The translations under genes were made by a program, and so were the position numbers. 34,235 nt of DNA from an uncultured Verrucomicrobiota bacterium (lineage in GTDB: Bacteria; Verrucomicrobiota; Kiritimatiellia; CAJWTS01): contig CAJWTS010000043.1 in NCBI GenBank assembly GCA_913047795.1, forward strand, positions 1 to 34,235, in the 5' to 3' direction. Below, in pieces: positions 15,322-24,003 of the stretch; position 1 is the first letter of the stretch; the number at the start of each line of letters is the position of its first letter. Under the pieces are notes generated by a model, which saw only the letters and a list, made by a program, of their open reading frames with translations, was not told where the DNA came from and did not search any database.

Positions 15322-18152
15322 AACACGTCTTTAAGAAATTTTCCGGTGTATGATGCCGGGTTACGTGCGACTTGTTCGGGCGTGCCCTTGGCGATGACTC
15401 GCCCGCCCGCGTCACCGCCCTCCGGGCCCAGATCGATAATATAATCCGCACATTTTATGACGTCGAGATTATGTTCGATGACCACGACCGTGTTGCCCGA
15501 ATCGCACAAGGTTCCCAGCACATGCAGGAGTTTCTGCACGTCCGCGAAGTGCAGGCCGGTCGTGGGTTCGTCGAGCAGGTAGACGGTGCGTCCCGTGGCC
15601 CGTTTGGCCAGCTCGGCGGATAGTTTGACGCGCTGGGCCTCGCCGCCGGAAAGCGTCGTGGCCGGCTGGCCGAGATGGAGATAGCCGAGCCCGACATCAG
15701 CGAGCGTTTTCAGCTTGCGGCAGATCGTCGGAACATTCAGGAAGAACTCAAGCGCTTCTTCGATCGTCATTTCCAGCACGTCGGCAATCGAGCGGTCGTC
15801 ATAGAGGACCTCCAGCGTTTCGCGATTGTAGCGACGTCCGCGGCAGTTTTCGCATGGAACATAGACGTCAGGCAGAAAATGCATTTCCAGCTTCAGGAGT
15901 CCGTCGCCCTTGCAGGTCTCGCAGCGGCCCCCTTTTGTGTTGAAGCTGTAACGTCCGGGGCCATAGCCGCGTACTTTCGACGAGGGGAGAGCGGAGAACA
16001 GTTTGCGAATGTCGGAGAATGCGCCGGTATAGGTCGCCGGGTTGCTGCGCGGGGTTCGCCCGATGGGGGACTGGTCTATGACGATTGCCTTGTCCAGGTT
16101 CTCGATGCCCTCCAGCGCCTTGTGCGCGCCCGGCACAGCCTTGGAGGCGTAGAACTTTCGGAACAGCGCGCGGCGCAGAATGTCGTCGACCAGCGTACTC
16201 TTGCCGCTTCCGGATACGCCGGTGACGCAGACGAACAGCCCCAGGGGAAATTGAACTTTCACATTTTTCAAATTATTTTCTGTGGCGCCGATGATTGTCA
16301 GGTGCCCGTTTTTGGGCTTGCGGCGGTGATCCGAGATCTGGATCGTCTGATCGCCGCGCAGGTAGCGCGCCGTGAGCGAGTCTTTACTGGCAAGCAGGAC
16401 GTCCAGTCCGCCCTCGCACATCACGCGCCCGCCATGGCGGCCCGCCGCAGGTCCCAGGTCGATCACGTAGTCGGCACTGCGGATCGTCTCTTCGTCGTGT
16501 TCGACGACGATCACGGTATTGCCGACATCGCGCAGTCCGCGCAGCATCTCGATCAGGCGTTGATTGTCGCGTTGATGCAGGCCAATGCTCGGTTCGTCGA
16601 GCACGTAGAGCACGCCGACGAGGCCGGACCCGATCTGGGTCGCCAGTCGAATACGTTGCGCTTCGCCGCCGGAAAGCGTGCCGCTTTCGCGATCAAGGGT
16701 CAGGTAGTCGAGTCCGATATTGGCCAGGAACCCGAGTCGCTGGCGGATTTCCTTCAGCACGTCCTCAACAATGTGGGCTTCTTTCTTTTTCAGCTTCAGC
16801 TTCGCGAAAAACCCTTCGGCGTCGCGGACGGACATGGATGTCAGGTCCACGATGGATTTCTCGCGGATGGTACAGGCGACGACCTCGGGTTTGAGTCGCT
16901 CGCCGTTGCAGTTCGAACAGGGCTGCGGCGTCATGTAGCGTCGCAGGCGCTGGCGAGTATAATCGCTCTTGGTCTCCTCGTAGCGTCGTTCGAGATTGGG
17001 GATGACGCCTTCAAATGGTTTTGTGTACTTACGGTGCGCGCCCCCACGCCAGTAGCCGAATTCGATGGCGTCCTCGCCGGATCCGTTCATCAGCATCTGC
17101 CGGATGTCAGCGTCCAACGCTTCGTAGGGTGTGTCCAGGTCGATGTCGTAGTGCTTCGCCAGCGAGCGGAGCAGCCCGTTGTAGTAAGTGATGAGCCGCC
17201 GCCCGCCGCGGCGCCAGGCCTGGATGGCGCCCTTGTTCAGCGAAACCGAGTGGTCCGGGATTACCAGCCCGGGGTCAAGGATGAGGCGCGTGCCCAGCCC
17301 GGAGCAAACGGAACAGGCGCCGTAGGGGCTGTTGAATGAAAAGTGGCGCGGAGTCAGTTCTTCATAACTAATGCCACAACCGACACAGGCATGTTTCTCC
17401 GAGTAGAAGGTTTCGCCCGGCTTCTCCGGGTTGCCGACATCAAGCGCAATCAGGGCTCCGCTCCCGAACTTCAACGCCAGTTCGACCGAATCGGTCAGAC
17501 GCGACCGGATCTTGGTCGTGATAATTAATCGGTCGACGACCACGTCAATCGTATGTGTCTTGCGTCGGTTGAGGTCGGGTAATGCGTCCAGTTCATGAAT
17601 GTCGCCGTCAATGCGCACGCGCAAGAATCCCTGCTGGCGCATGTCTTTGAAGATATCGTCGTGCTGCCCCTTCTTGCCGTGGACGAGCGGCGCGAGAAGC
17701 CAGAGTTTACAGCGGTTCGGTAACGCAAACAGTTGTTCGGCAATCTCCTGGGCGGACTGGCGCTCAATGAGCTTTCCGCAGGCGGGGCAATGGGGTTCGC
17801 CGATGCTCGCGTAGAGCAATCGCAGGTAGTCGTGAATCTCCGTGCTGGTTGCGACGATCGATCGTGGGTTCGATCCGGCCGTGCGTTGCTCAATCGCAAT
17901 CGCCGGCGCCAGGCCCTCGATGTAGTCCACATCGGGCTTTTTCATCTGGTCCAGGAATTGACGCGCGTATGCCGAGAGGCTTTCGACGTAGCGACGTTGA
18001 CCCTCGGCGTAGATCGTGTCGAAGGCGAGCGACGATTTGCCCGAACCGCTTAATCCCGTGATAACGGTCAGGGACTCGCGCGGAATGGATACGGTGATGT
18101 TGCGCAGGTTGTGTTCCTTCGCACCCGCGACGACGATATAATCCTTGGCCAT
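15318..18152 (-). CDS. uvrA: Excinuclease ABC subunit A (UvrA)
   Basis: UvrA is the damage-sensing ATPase of nucleotide excision repair and loads UvrB on the lesion. The protein has 944 residues, full length. Both ABC modules are complete: Walker A GLSGSGKSSLAFDTIYAEGQRRYVESLSAYARQFL near the start and GVSGSGKSTLVDDIL in the second half, signatures TLSGGEAQRIRLATQIGSGL and TLSGGEAQRVKLSAELAKR, and Walker B DEPSIGLHQRDN and DEPTTGLHFADV. Zinc cysteine pairs are seen in CPACGK, CVGCG/CSVCSG, CSNCNGE and CETCKGDG/CENCRGRRYN. The ATG has AAGGA eight bases upstream. It follows tyrS by 11 bp. Its stop overlaps the GTG of the TPR gene. uvrB and uvrC are not in the window. Confidence 0.98.
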   Translation of the reverse strand: MAKDYIVVAGAKEHNLRNITVSIPRESLTVITGLSGSGKSSLAFDTIYAEGQRRYVESLSAYARQFLDQMKKPDVDYIEGLAPAIAIEQRTAGSNPRSIVATSTEIHDYLRLLYASIGEPHCPACGKLIERQSAQEIAEQLFALPNRCKLWLLAPLVHGKKGQHDDIFKDMRQQGFLRVRIDGDIHELDALPDLNRRKTHTIDVVVDRLIITTKIRSRLTDSVELALKFGSGALIALDVGNPEKPGETFYSEKHACVGCGISYEELTPRHFSFNSPYGACSVCSGLGTRLILDPGLVIPDHSVSLNKGAIQAWRRGGRRLITYYNGLLRSLAKHYDIDLDTPYEALDADIRQMLMNGSGEDAIEFGYWRGGAHRKYTKPFEGVIPNLERRYEETKSDYTRQRLRRYMTPQPCSNCNGERLKPEVVACTIREKSIVDLTSMSVRDAEGFFAKLKLKKKEAHIVEDVLKEIRQRLGFLANIGLDYLTLDRESGTLSGGEAQRIRLATQIGSGLVGVLYVLDEPSIGLHQRDNQRLIEMLRGLRDVGNTVIVVEHDEETIRSADYVIDLGPAAGRHGGRVMCEGGLDVLLASKDSLTARYLRGDQTIQISDHRRKPKNGHLTIIGATENNLKNVKVQFPLGLFVCVTGVSGSGKSTLVDDILRRALFRKFYASKAVPGAHKALEGIENLDKAIVIDQSPIGRTPRSNPATYTGAFSDIRKLFSALPSSKVRGYGPGRYSFNTKGGRCETCKGDGLLKLEMHFLPDVYVPCENCRGRRYNRETLEVLYDDRSIADVLEMTIEEALEFFLNVPTICRKLKTLADVGLGYLHLGQPATTLSGGEAQRVKLSAELAKRATGRTVYLLDEPTTGLHFADVQKLLHVLGTLCDSGNTVVVIEHNLDVIKCADYIIDLGPEGGDAGGRVIAKGTPEQVARNPASYTGKFLKDVL

Positions 18153-18163
18153 CGCGAAGGTCC

Positions 18164-19432
18164 TTAGGCGACCTTGACGACGTGGTAATTCTTCTTGCCG
18201 GATCGCAGCAGCATCACCCTTCGGTCGATCAGGTGATCGGCCTGTACGACCGTGTCGATTTCACCGACACGCGTGTTGTTGATGTAAAGTCCGCCGCTGG
18301 AGATCAGCCGCCGCGTCGCACTGTTACTCTTGCACAGGCCGGCCGCGACGACGATTTCGATGATTGGGGTGCCGACGAGCGCATCGCGCGCAAATTCCGT
18401 CGAGGCTACGTCGCTGAAGATCGCGAGCAGGTCTTCGCTCGACATGTCCTGCATCTCGCCGCCGAACAATACGGCGCTCGCGCGCTGTGCGATGCGGAGG
18501 CCGTCGGGACCGTGCACGATTTGTGTCACTTCTTCCGCCAGTCGTATCTGGGCCAGCCGCTTTTCCGGCGCTTCAGCCGATGCGCGGGCCACCTCCGCGA
18601 TCTCCGACACGTCGAGAAAGGTGAAAATCTTGAGGTAGCGTTCGGCGTCCGCGTCCTCCGTGCGCAGGAAATACTGGTAGAAATCGTAGATGGAGGTGCG
18701 TGCTGCGCTGAGATAAATCGCGCCGTCCTCGCTTTTACCGAACTTCTGTCCGTTGCTGTCGCAGACCAGCGGATGGGTCAGGCCGAACGCCTCTTGACCG
18801 CGCCGTTTATGGATAAGGTCGATGCCGGCCGTAATATTGCCCCATTGATCGGAGCCGCCGATTTGCAGACGGCAGCCTTCGCTGTCATGCAGGTGCAGAA
18901 AATCGTAGGCCTGGATGGTCTGGTAGCTGAACTCCGCGAAGCTCATGCCTTCATCGCTGTCCATCCGCGAGCGCACGCTTTCCTTGCCGAGCATCGTGCC
19001 CATGCGGAAATGCTTGCCGACATCGCGCAGGAAAGCGATGTACGAGAAGGCTCCAATCCAGTCATGGTTGTTAACGATGGTCGCCGGCACATTCGCGTCT
19101 TCGAAATCGAGGAACCTCGAGAGATTCTCACGAATGCCTTCGAGGTTGGCTTCGACCGTCTCGCGGCCCAGCAGTTCGCGCTCCTGCTCCTTGCCGGAGG
19201 GATCGCCGATCATGCCTGTCGCACCACCGGCCAGGGCGATTGGGCGGTGTCCGCAGCGTTGGAAATGTGCCAGGGCGAGGATCGCGACAAGATTGCCCAC
19301 CTGCAGACTATCCGACGTGGGGTCGAAGCCGGCATAGACCACGGTTGGCTCGGCGACGAGTCCGCGGATCTCGTCACTGGTCATTGCTTCCAGCAGGCCA
19401 CGTTCTTCCAGGTTCGCAATTACGTCGGACAC
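18164..19432 (-). CDS. tyrS: Tyrosyl-tRNA synthetase TyrRS
   Basis: This class Ic synthetase charges tRNA-Tyr. It has 422 residues with the Rossmann catalytic domain, an anticodon helical domain and a C-terminal S4 RNA-binding domain (about 355-415, CKSNSATRRLISSGGLYINN). The nucleotide-binding region reads GFDPTSDSLQVGNLVAILALAHFQ, where the HIGH box is Q44-V-G-N47: the first His is replaced by Gln. GGATGMIGDPSGKEQERELL follows, then the tyrosine and tRNA region QIGGSDQWGNITAG and the KMSKS equivalent KFGKS in GQKFGKSEDGAIYL. The GTG start at 19432 has GGAG five bases upstream. It sits between rpsA (157 bp away) and uvrA. Confidence 0.97.
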   Translation of the reverse strand: MSDVIANLEERGLLEAMTSDEIRGLVAEPTVVYAGFDPTSDSLQVGNLVAILALAHFQRCGHRPIALAGGATGMIGDPSGKEQERELLGRETVEANLEGIRENLSRFLDFEDANVPATIVNNHDWIGAFSYIAFLRDVGKHFRMGTMLGKESVRSRMDSDEGMSFAEFSYQTIQAYDFLHLHDSEGCRLQIGGSDQWGNITAGIDLIHKRRGQEAFGLTHPLVCDSNGQKFGKSEDGAIYLSAARTSIYDFYQYFLRTEDADAERYLKIFTFLDVSEIAEVARASAEAPEKRLAQIRLAEEVTQIVHGPDGLRIAQRASAVLFGGEMQDMSSEDLLAIFSDVASTEFARDALVGTPIIEIVVAAGLCKSNSATRRLISSGGLYINNTRVGEIDTVVQADHLIDRRVMLLRSGKKNYHVVKVA

Positions 19433-19510
19433 AGGTACTCCAGTTGGGGGCTGAGCGGGTATTCTCCCACGCCTATAAGGCTAGGTGACCATGGGGATTT
19501 CGTCGAGCGC

Positions 19511-19558
19511 GGACTACGGAGTCCGGTATAAACGTGGATACAGTTGCCGCTTGCGGCA
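19511..19558. repeat. Two small inverted repeats between rpsA and tyrS
   Basis: Two hairpin-forming palindromes lie in the 157-bp gap. GGACT/AGTCC has a four-base loop (19511-19524), and TGCCG/CGGCA has a CAAG or CTTG loop depending on strand (19545-19558). Neither is followed by a U-tract on the minus strand, so neither is a standard intrinsic terminator. They could stabilise the 3' end of the rpsA transcript or slow read-through into tyrS. Confidence 0.35.
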
Positions 19559-19589
19559 CGCCGGTTCGATCAGGGTGCGGAACGTGCGC

Positions 19590-21446
19590 TCAGCCTTCGT
19601 CGTCTGAGTCGTCGTCGGGCTCGACGGGCTCGTCGGGCTCGTGGGTGGGTTTGCGGCGTGATTTGCGGTCACCCGTAGAATCCTCTTCGCCCGGCCGCCA
19701 GACATCCGATTCGTCATCCCGAGCCAGCATCGCTTCGTCGAGGGCGCCGGCAAAATCGACCATGTTGTCGCCGGGACGCAGGATTTCCATGATCTCATCC
19801 TGCTGCTGCTCGAATTCGTCGTCCGGAAGTTTCGCCGCCTTGATGCTCAGACCAATGCGGCGACCCGCGGGATCTATCTTCACGATGCGCGCTTCGACGC
19901 CGTCGCCGACTTTAAGCGCATCCTTGACCTTCTCGACGTGCTGATCGCTGATCTGCGAGATGTGTACCAGACCGTCGATACCTTCTTCGATTTCTACAAA
20001 AGCGCCGAACGCGGCGAGCTTCGTTACCGTACCGGTCACGATCTGGCCGACGTTGTAGCGGGAGACGATGTCGTTCCACGGATCGTCCTGCGCCTGCTTG
20101 ATGCCCAGGCTGATGCGCTGATTGGAACGGTCGACCTCGAGCACGACGGCTTCGATCTCCTCGCCCTTTTTGACCACCTCGGAGGGATGATTGATTTTGC
20201 GTGTCCAGGACATATCGGAGACGTGGATCATGCCGTCGATACCTTCCTCGATCTCCACAAAGGCGCCATAGGAGGTGAAGTTGCGAACCGGACCCGAAAC
20301 CCTGGATCCCGGCGGGTAATTGGCCTCGACCTGGTCCCAGGGGTTCTCCTCGGTCTGCCGGATGCCGAGCGCAATTTTCTGCTCTTCCTTGTTGATATTG
20401 AGCACGACCACTTCGACTTCTTCGCCAACGGTCAAGACGTCGGCTGCGCGGGCGATCCGCTTGGTCCATGAGATTTCCGATACGTGGACCAGGCCTTCCA
20501 CGCCCTTCTCAAGCTCCACGAAAGCGCCGTAGGGAGCGAGATTGACGATTTTGCCCTTCTGGCGGCTGCCCACCGGGAACTTCTCGTCAATCGTAATCCA
20601 GGGATTCGTGACCTTCTGTTTCAGGCCTAGCGAAACGCGTTCCTTGTCCAGATCGATATCGAGAATCACGACCTCCATCGGATCGCCGACACGGACCATT
20701 TCCGACGGATGATTGATCCGACCCCAACTCATGTCGGTGATATGCAGCAGGCCATCCATGCCGTTCAGGTCCACGAAAACGCCAAAATCGGTGATGTTCT
20801 TGGCGACACCCTTGCGTGTCTGACCAATCTTGATCTCTGTCAGGAGTGCCTTTCGCTTCTCGGCGAGGCGTTCTTCGATCAGCTCCCGCCGCGACAGAAC
20901 AATGTTGCGCCGATCATGGCTGATCTTAATAATTCTGCATTCGTAGGTCTTGCCCATGTGCACGTCGAGGTTCTGCGTCGGCATGACGTCCACCTGGGAA
21001 CCGGGCAGAAACGCTTCGACTCCGTCGACGTCGACGATCAGGCCGCCACGAACCTTGGAACGAACCACGCCCTCGACCAGGCTGCCTTCTTCGTATTGCT
21101 CGACAACACGCTCCCAGCGGATCTGCAGCTCGGCCTTCTCTTTGCTGAGAACAACCATGCCGTCTTCGTCCTCGATCGTCTCGAGAAGCACGTCGAGCGA
21201 ATCGCCAAGCTTGAGCGCTTCAAGATCTGCGAACTCACTGGAAGGGATGGCACCTTCTGACTTGTAGCCAATATCGACCAGGATTTCGTTGCTGCGGATT
21301 TCGAGAATCTTACCGGGGACGATCGAACCTTCAGCGAAATTCTTCAGCGTCTCGCTATACATCTGTTCCCGTTCCGCCCGGACGGGATCCAGCGTCGCTG
21401 TGTCTCCATTGGCCGTATCTGTACGGCTCTTAGTCTGCTGCGCCAT
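19590..21446 (-). CDS. rpsA: 30S ribosomal protein S1
   Basis: S1 binds mRNA leaders and helps the 30S subunit start translation. From the ATG at 21446 the protein has 618 residues. Six S1 repeats are visible: about 42-110 (GSIVPGKILEIRSNEILVDIGYKSEG), 125-195 (a divergent one), 210-280 (GVAKNITDFGVFVDLNGMDGLLHITDMSW), 295-370 (GKIVNLAPYGAFVELEKGVEGLVHVSEISW), 383-455 (PVRNFTSYGAFVEIEEGIDGMIHVSDMSW) and 470-540 (GTVTKLAAFGAFVEIEEGIDGLVHISQIS). A 70-80-residue charged tail ends DEPVEPDDDSDDEG, longer than in E. coli S1 (557 residues). GGAG six bases before this ATG fixes the start over a TTG four codons upstream. It has its own strong promoter candidate. Confidence 0.97.
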   Translation of the reverse strand: MAQQTKSRTDTANGDTATLDPVRAEREQMYSETLKNFAEGSIVPGKILEIRSNEILVDIGYKSEGAIPSSEFADLEALKLGDSLDVLLETIEDEDGMVVLSKEKAELQIRWERVVEQYEEGSLVEGVVRSKVRGGLIVDVDGVEAFLPGSQVDVMPTQNLDVHMGKTYECRIIKISHDRRNIVLSRRELIEERLAEKRKALLTEIKIGQTRKGVAKNITDFGVFVDLNGMDGLLHITDMSWGRINHPSEMVRVGDPMEVVILDIDLDKERVSLGLKQKVTNPWITIDEKFPVGSRQKGKIVNLAPYGAFVELEKGVEGLVHVSEISWTKRIARAADVLTVGEEVEVVVLNINKEEQKIALGIRQTEENPWDQVEANYPPGSRVSGPVRNFTSYGAFVEIEEGIDGMIHVSDMSWTRKINHPSEVVKKGEEIEAVVLEVDRSNQRISLGIKQAQDDPWNDIVSRYNVGQIVTGTVTKLAAFGAFVEIEEGIDGLVHISQISDQHVEKVKDALKVGDGVEARIVKIDPAGRRIGLSIKAAKLPDDEFEQQQDEIMEILRPGDNMVDFAGALDEAMLARDDESDVWRPGEEDSTGDRKSRRKPTHEPDEPVEPDDDSDDEG

Positions 21447-21534
21447 TACTAACTCCAAACAATTGCCAGTTCTATTGAAATGCGCGTAGAATCCCCCCTC
21501 AGGGCATGACTAGACGCCTTGCACGAAAACCGGG

Positions 21535-21563
21535 AATATATCGTGCGTTTGAGGGCGGTGCAA
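21535..21563 (-). promoter_or_regulatory. Strong sigma70-type promoter for rpsA
   Basis: On the minus strand TTGCAC (21558-21563) and TATATT (21535-21540) are separated by exactly 17 bases, both five-of-six matches to the consensus. Transcription would begin near 21528, giving an rpsA leader of about 80 bases. The site lies in a locally AT-rich segment of the divergent rpsA/thiS region. Confidence 0.65.
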
Positions 21564-21674
21564 CAGGTAAACTGTTATTTTAAGCGATTTTATTGATTCC
21601 GGGATTGCACCGCGGTGGACGGGAAGAGGATAGTCATAAGGCGCCTTGAAGAGATAGTTTAAGAAGTAACATGT

Positions 21675-21733
21675 CGGGGCCTGCTGAGCGGGCTCGCTCG
21701 TCCGTATGGACCGGGGCCGAGGGCCTGACCCCG
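21675..21733 (+). promoter_or_regulatory. Candidate structured leader element upstream of thiS
   Basis: The 59 bases can fold into a closing stem CGGGG (21675-21679) with CCCCG (21729-21733). Inside lie GAGCG-GGCT-CGCTC, GTCC-GTAT-GGAC and possibly GGCC-GAG-GGCC. That makes several short GC stems in one multi-branch shape, 53 bases before the thiS ATG. Two fragments resemble pieces of the TPP riboswitch (CGGGGCC...CTGAG and GGCCTGA), but the pyrophosphate-side sequence (GGATAAT...GCGTAGGGA) is missing. It is not a terminator, since no U-tract follows. Regulation of the thi operon is an inference from position only. Confidence 0.35.
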
Positions 21734-21785
21734 TGTGTCGAAGTTGTCGTCTCTTTGGCGTGCGTTTTACGTAGGTAGCAAGTAT

Positions 21786-22016
21786 ATGTCAGATCAGGTT
21801 GAGTCGTCGGGTCCGGTGCAGGTCGTGGTCAATGGTGAAGGCACCTCATTGCCGGGATTAACAACCGTGGCCGGACTCTGCCGGGAGATCAGTGCCGAAG
21901 TCGATCGCGTGGCCGTTATGGTGAACGGACAGATTGTTCCGCGCGCACGATTCGAGAAGCTACGGCTCAACGATGGCGACGAGATTGAAATTGTAACGTA
22001 TGCAGCGGGCGGTTAA
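21786..22016 (+). CDS. thiS: Sulfur-carrier protein ThiS
   Basis: ThiS is the small ubiquitin-fold protein whose C-terminal Gly-Gly is adenylated by ThiF and loaded with sulfur to make the thiazole of thiamine. From the ATG at 21786 it has 76 residues, slightly longer than the usual 65-70 because of a short N-terminal lead. Family features are [12 protein letters not shown] near the start, [35 protein letters not shown], and the terminal Gly-Gly. A seventeen-codon upstream extension is open but not conserved. An AGG lies about ten bases before the ATG. thiG follows after 20 bp. thiF and the sulfur donors are not in the window. Confidence 0.93.
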   Translation: MSDQVESSGPVQVVVNGEGTSLPGLTTVAGLCREISAEVDRVAVMVNGQIVPRARFEKLRLNDGDEIEIVTYAAGG

Positions 22017-22036
22017 CCGCTTATGGGAAATTGAAC

Positions 22037-22825
22037 ATGTCGACGGATGAGATCCATTTTGGAAAATTGGCCTTTCGATCGCGATTGATCCTGGGGACCG
22101 GAAAATTCTCGAGCACGGACGTGATGCTCAACGCGATCAAGGCCTCGGGAACCGAACTTGTGACGGTCGCGCTCAAGCGCTTCAATCGCAACCGCGCGAC
22201 GGACGATCTTTACGCACCCCTTGCAGAATTGGCCGGTCTGACGATCATGCCGAATACTTCGGGCGCTCGCGACGCGACGGAAGCTGTGCGGGCCGCGCAC
22301 CTGGGGCGCGAACTCAGCGGCAGCCCGATCGTCAAGCTGGAGATTCACCCGAACCCGCATCACCTGATGCCGGATCCCATTGAAACACTGGAAGCTGCGC
22401 GTCAGCTTGCGGCTGATGGATTCATCGTCATGCCTTACATGCCCGCGGATCCCGTACTTGCCAAGCGCCTTGAAGATGTGGGTTGCGCATCGCTGATGCC
22501 ACTCGGTTCGGCGATTGGCAGCGGCGGGGGAATTGCAACGCGCGACATGTTGCGGCTCATTCTACGCGAGAGTCATCTGCCCGTGATCGTGGACGCCGGC
22601 TTGCGCGCGCCGTCTGAAGCGGGAGCGGCGATGGAGATGGGCTGTGCAGCGGTGCTCGTGAACAGCGCAATCGCCACGGCCGGCGATCCGGTCGGCATGG
22701 CCACGGCCTTCGCCGATGTTGTTGCCGCGGGCTGTCGCGCCCGGGCGGCGGGCCTGATGACGAGCGGCGAGTCGGCCGTGCCGACCAGTCCTCTGACGTC
22801 TTTCTTGTCTTCGGGTGCCCCGTGA
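22037..22825 (+). CDS. thiG: Thiazole synthase ThiG
   Basis: ThiG condenses deoxyxylulose 5-phosphate, ThiS thiocarboxylate and dehydroglycine to thiazole phosphate. From the ATG at 22037 the protein has 262 residues and is a TIM barrel. The N-terminal block is [14 protein letters not shown] and the Schiff-base lysine is K100 in [12 protein letters not shown]. Phosphate-binding and barrel motifs are [32 protein letters not shown] and [36 protein letters not shown] two codons earlier is possible but less likely. The stop overlaps the thiE start (GTGA). The source of dehydroglycine (ThiH or ThiO) is not encoded nearby. Confidence 0.97.
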   Translation: MSTDEIHFGKLAFRSRLILGTGKFSSTDVMLNAIKASGTELVTVALKRFNRNRATDDLYAPLAELAGLTIMPNTSGARDATEAVRAAHLGRELSGSPIVKLEIHPNPHHLMPDPIETLEAARQLAADGFIVMPYMPADPVLAKRLEDVGCASLMPLGSAIGSGGGIATRDMLRLILRESHLPVIVDAGLRAPSEAGAAMEMGCAAVLVNSAIATAGDPVGMATAFADVVAAGCRARAAGLMTSGESAVPTSPLTSFLSSGAP

Positions 22826-23490
22826 CGGGGAGCCCTGCGCACGCCCACGGCATCGAACGATTGCGCCATGCGGGTGTGTATCTCGTAACCGGGGAGCCCC
22901 TTTCGAACGGGCGCACGACCCTGTCCATCGTGGCCGCGGCACTCGACGCGGGGATCCGGCTGGTCCAATTGCGGGAGAAAGACCTGCCGCGCGCGGCACT
23001 TACCGACCTGGCGCACGAAATCCGGGCAATCACCCGCGCCGCGGACAGTCTCATGATTGTGAACGATGACGTCGAGATCGCCATAGCCGTCGAAGCGGAC
23101 GGCGTTCACCTGGGCCGCGGCGACTTGCCGATCGAGGATGCCCGGCGTCTGGCACCGGATCTGATTATCGGCGCGTCCGCGCACTCCGCCGACGAGGCCT
23201 TGGAGGCCGAGCAGCGTGGCGCCTCCTATGTGAACATCGGGCCGATCTATCCGACCCGCACGAAGGAATGGTCCAAGGACTTCCTGGGGCCGGACGCCGT
23301 CCGCGCCGTGACCGATGCTGTGCGGATTCCGGTGACCTGCATGGGCGGTATCAAGCTGCCGCATATCCCCGGGTTGGTGGCCGCCGGCGCGCAGGTGATT
23401 GCCGTGGTGACTGCCATTACGGCGGCGGATGATCCGGGGGCGGCGGCCCGCGAACTGTTGACCGTCTTTCGCGAAGCACGCGAAGGCTGA
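22822..23490 (+). CDS. thiE: Thiamine-phosphate synthase ThiE
   Basis: ThiE joins HMP pyrophosphate to thiazole phosphate to give thiamine phosphate. It is a TIM barrel of 222 residues. Conserved elements are [82 protein letters not shown] and [31 protein letters not shown]. The GTG start overlaps the thiG stop by four bases, so translation is coupled. The gene is convergent with the LptE-like gene; only 15 bases separate the two stops. The pyrimidine branch (thiC, thiD) is not here. Confidence 0.96.
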   Translation: MTGSPAHAHGIERLRHAGVYLVTGEPLSNGRTTLSIVAAALDAGIRLVQLREKDLPRAALTDLAHEIRAITRAADSLMIVNDDVEIAIAVEADGVHLGRGDLPIEDARRLAPDLIIGASAHSADEALEAEQRGASYVNIGPIYPTRTKEWSKDFLGPDAVRAVTDAVRIPVTCMGGIKLPHIPGLVAAGAQVIAVVTAITAADDPGAAARELLTVFREAREG

Positions 23491-23505
23491 TGGGCTCGCG
23501 GCGGG

Positions 23506-24003
23506 CTACCAGTATTCGACGATACTCTCGACGATATCGTGCGCGAGATCCCGGGATGCGTCGGGTAGGGCATCACGCTTCGCGGAGCGCAGGTCGCCGC
23601 TGAGCTCGAACTCTGTCTCGCCCTCGTAGCCGGGGCGATCGATCATGACACCGTTATCCTCGGCACGCACCACGCGCACGCGAGCCGTGAGCAGCAGCCG
23701 GAATTCTTCGGACGTCGTCGTTCGATCGCGGCTGTAGCGCAGGGGTACAAGTTGAAACCCCGTCACCGTGACCTCTACGGTCATGTCCGCCGTCTCGGCG
23801 GTTGCCACCCGTAATGTTCCGTCACGTTGGAACTCTTCGCTAAGGGCGGCCGTAACGGATGCCTGCACGCTGGGTTCGGCCGTGGCGTTTACCACGGTGG
23901 GCACATGGATCGATCGCAGGCCCGGTGGCAAGGTTGTTCCCAGGCGGTAGCTTCCGCAGCCGCAGAGGCTGAGGCAAACCAGAATGGCAAGAACGCGATT
24001 CAT
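23506..24003 (-). CDS. LptE-like outer-membrane lipoprotein
   Basis: A 165-residue lipoprotein with a signal peptide and lipobox LCGC (mature Cys16), then GSYRLGTTLPPGLRSIHVPTVVNATAEPSVQASVTAALSEEFQRDGTLRVA. This is the start of the LptE/RlpB 'LPS assembly' fold, in which the early segment names promoters of the tubular-strand structure and a helix bearing variable length follows. LptE plugs the LptD barrel during lipopolysaccharide export. The rest reads VTVTGFQLVPLRYSRDRTTTSEEFRLLLTARVRVV, consistent with the family. It overlaps the stop of the BamD-like gene (ATGA). Identity beyond 'LptE-like' is not certain because sequence conservation in this family is low. Confidence 0.75.
   Translation of the reverse strand: MNRVLAILVCLSLCGCGSYRLGTTLPPGLRSIHVPTVVNATAEPSVQASVTAALSEEFQRDGTLRVATAETADMTVEVTVTGFQLVPLRYSRDRTTTSEEFRLLLTARVRVVRAEDNGVMIDRPGYEGETEFELSGDLRSAKRDALPDASRDLAHDIVESIVEYW

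Larger units (their letters stand above)
21447..21785. other. Divergent intergenic region between rpsA and thiS
   Basis: This 339-bp region holds no gene that I can support. The rpsA side carries the promoter described at 21535-21563. The thiS side carries a compact foldable element at 21675-21733. A weak promoter-like pair for thiS (TTGAAG near 21646, then TAACAT after 15 bases) lies just before that element. An AT-rich block around 21570-21600 (CTGTTATTTTAAGCGATTTT) separates the two. No canonical TPP riboswitch was found. Confidence 0.5.

Noticed and set aside
15675..17339. 554-residue plus-strand open frame
   Set aside because: It lies wholly antisense to uvrA, whose motifs are complete; long antisense frames are common in GC-rich genes.
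18182..19531. 449-residue plus-strand open frame
   Set aside because: Antisense to tyrS; no protein family is recognisable.
19558..19580. tRNA T-arm-like GGTTCGATC
   Set aside because: The flanking bases do not pair as a T stem and no acceptor, D or anticodon arms are found around it.
21675..21785. Canonical TPP riboswitch before thiS
   Set aside because: Partial resemblance (CGGGG...CTGAG...CCTGA) but the GGATAAT/GCGTAGGGA half is not present, so listed only as a candidate structured element.
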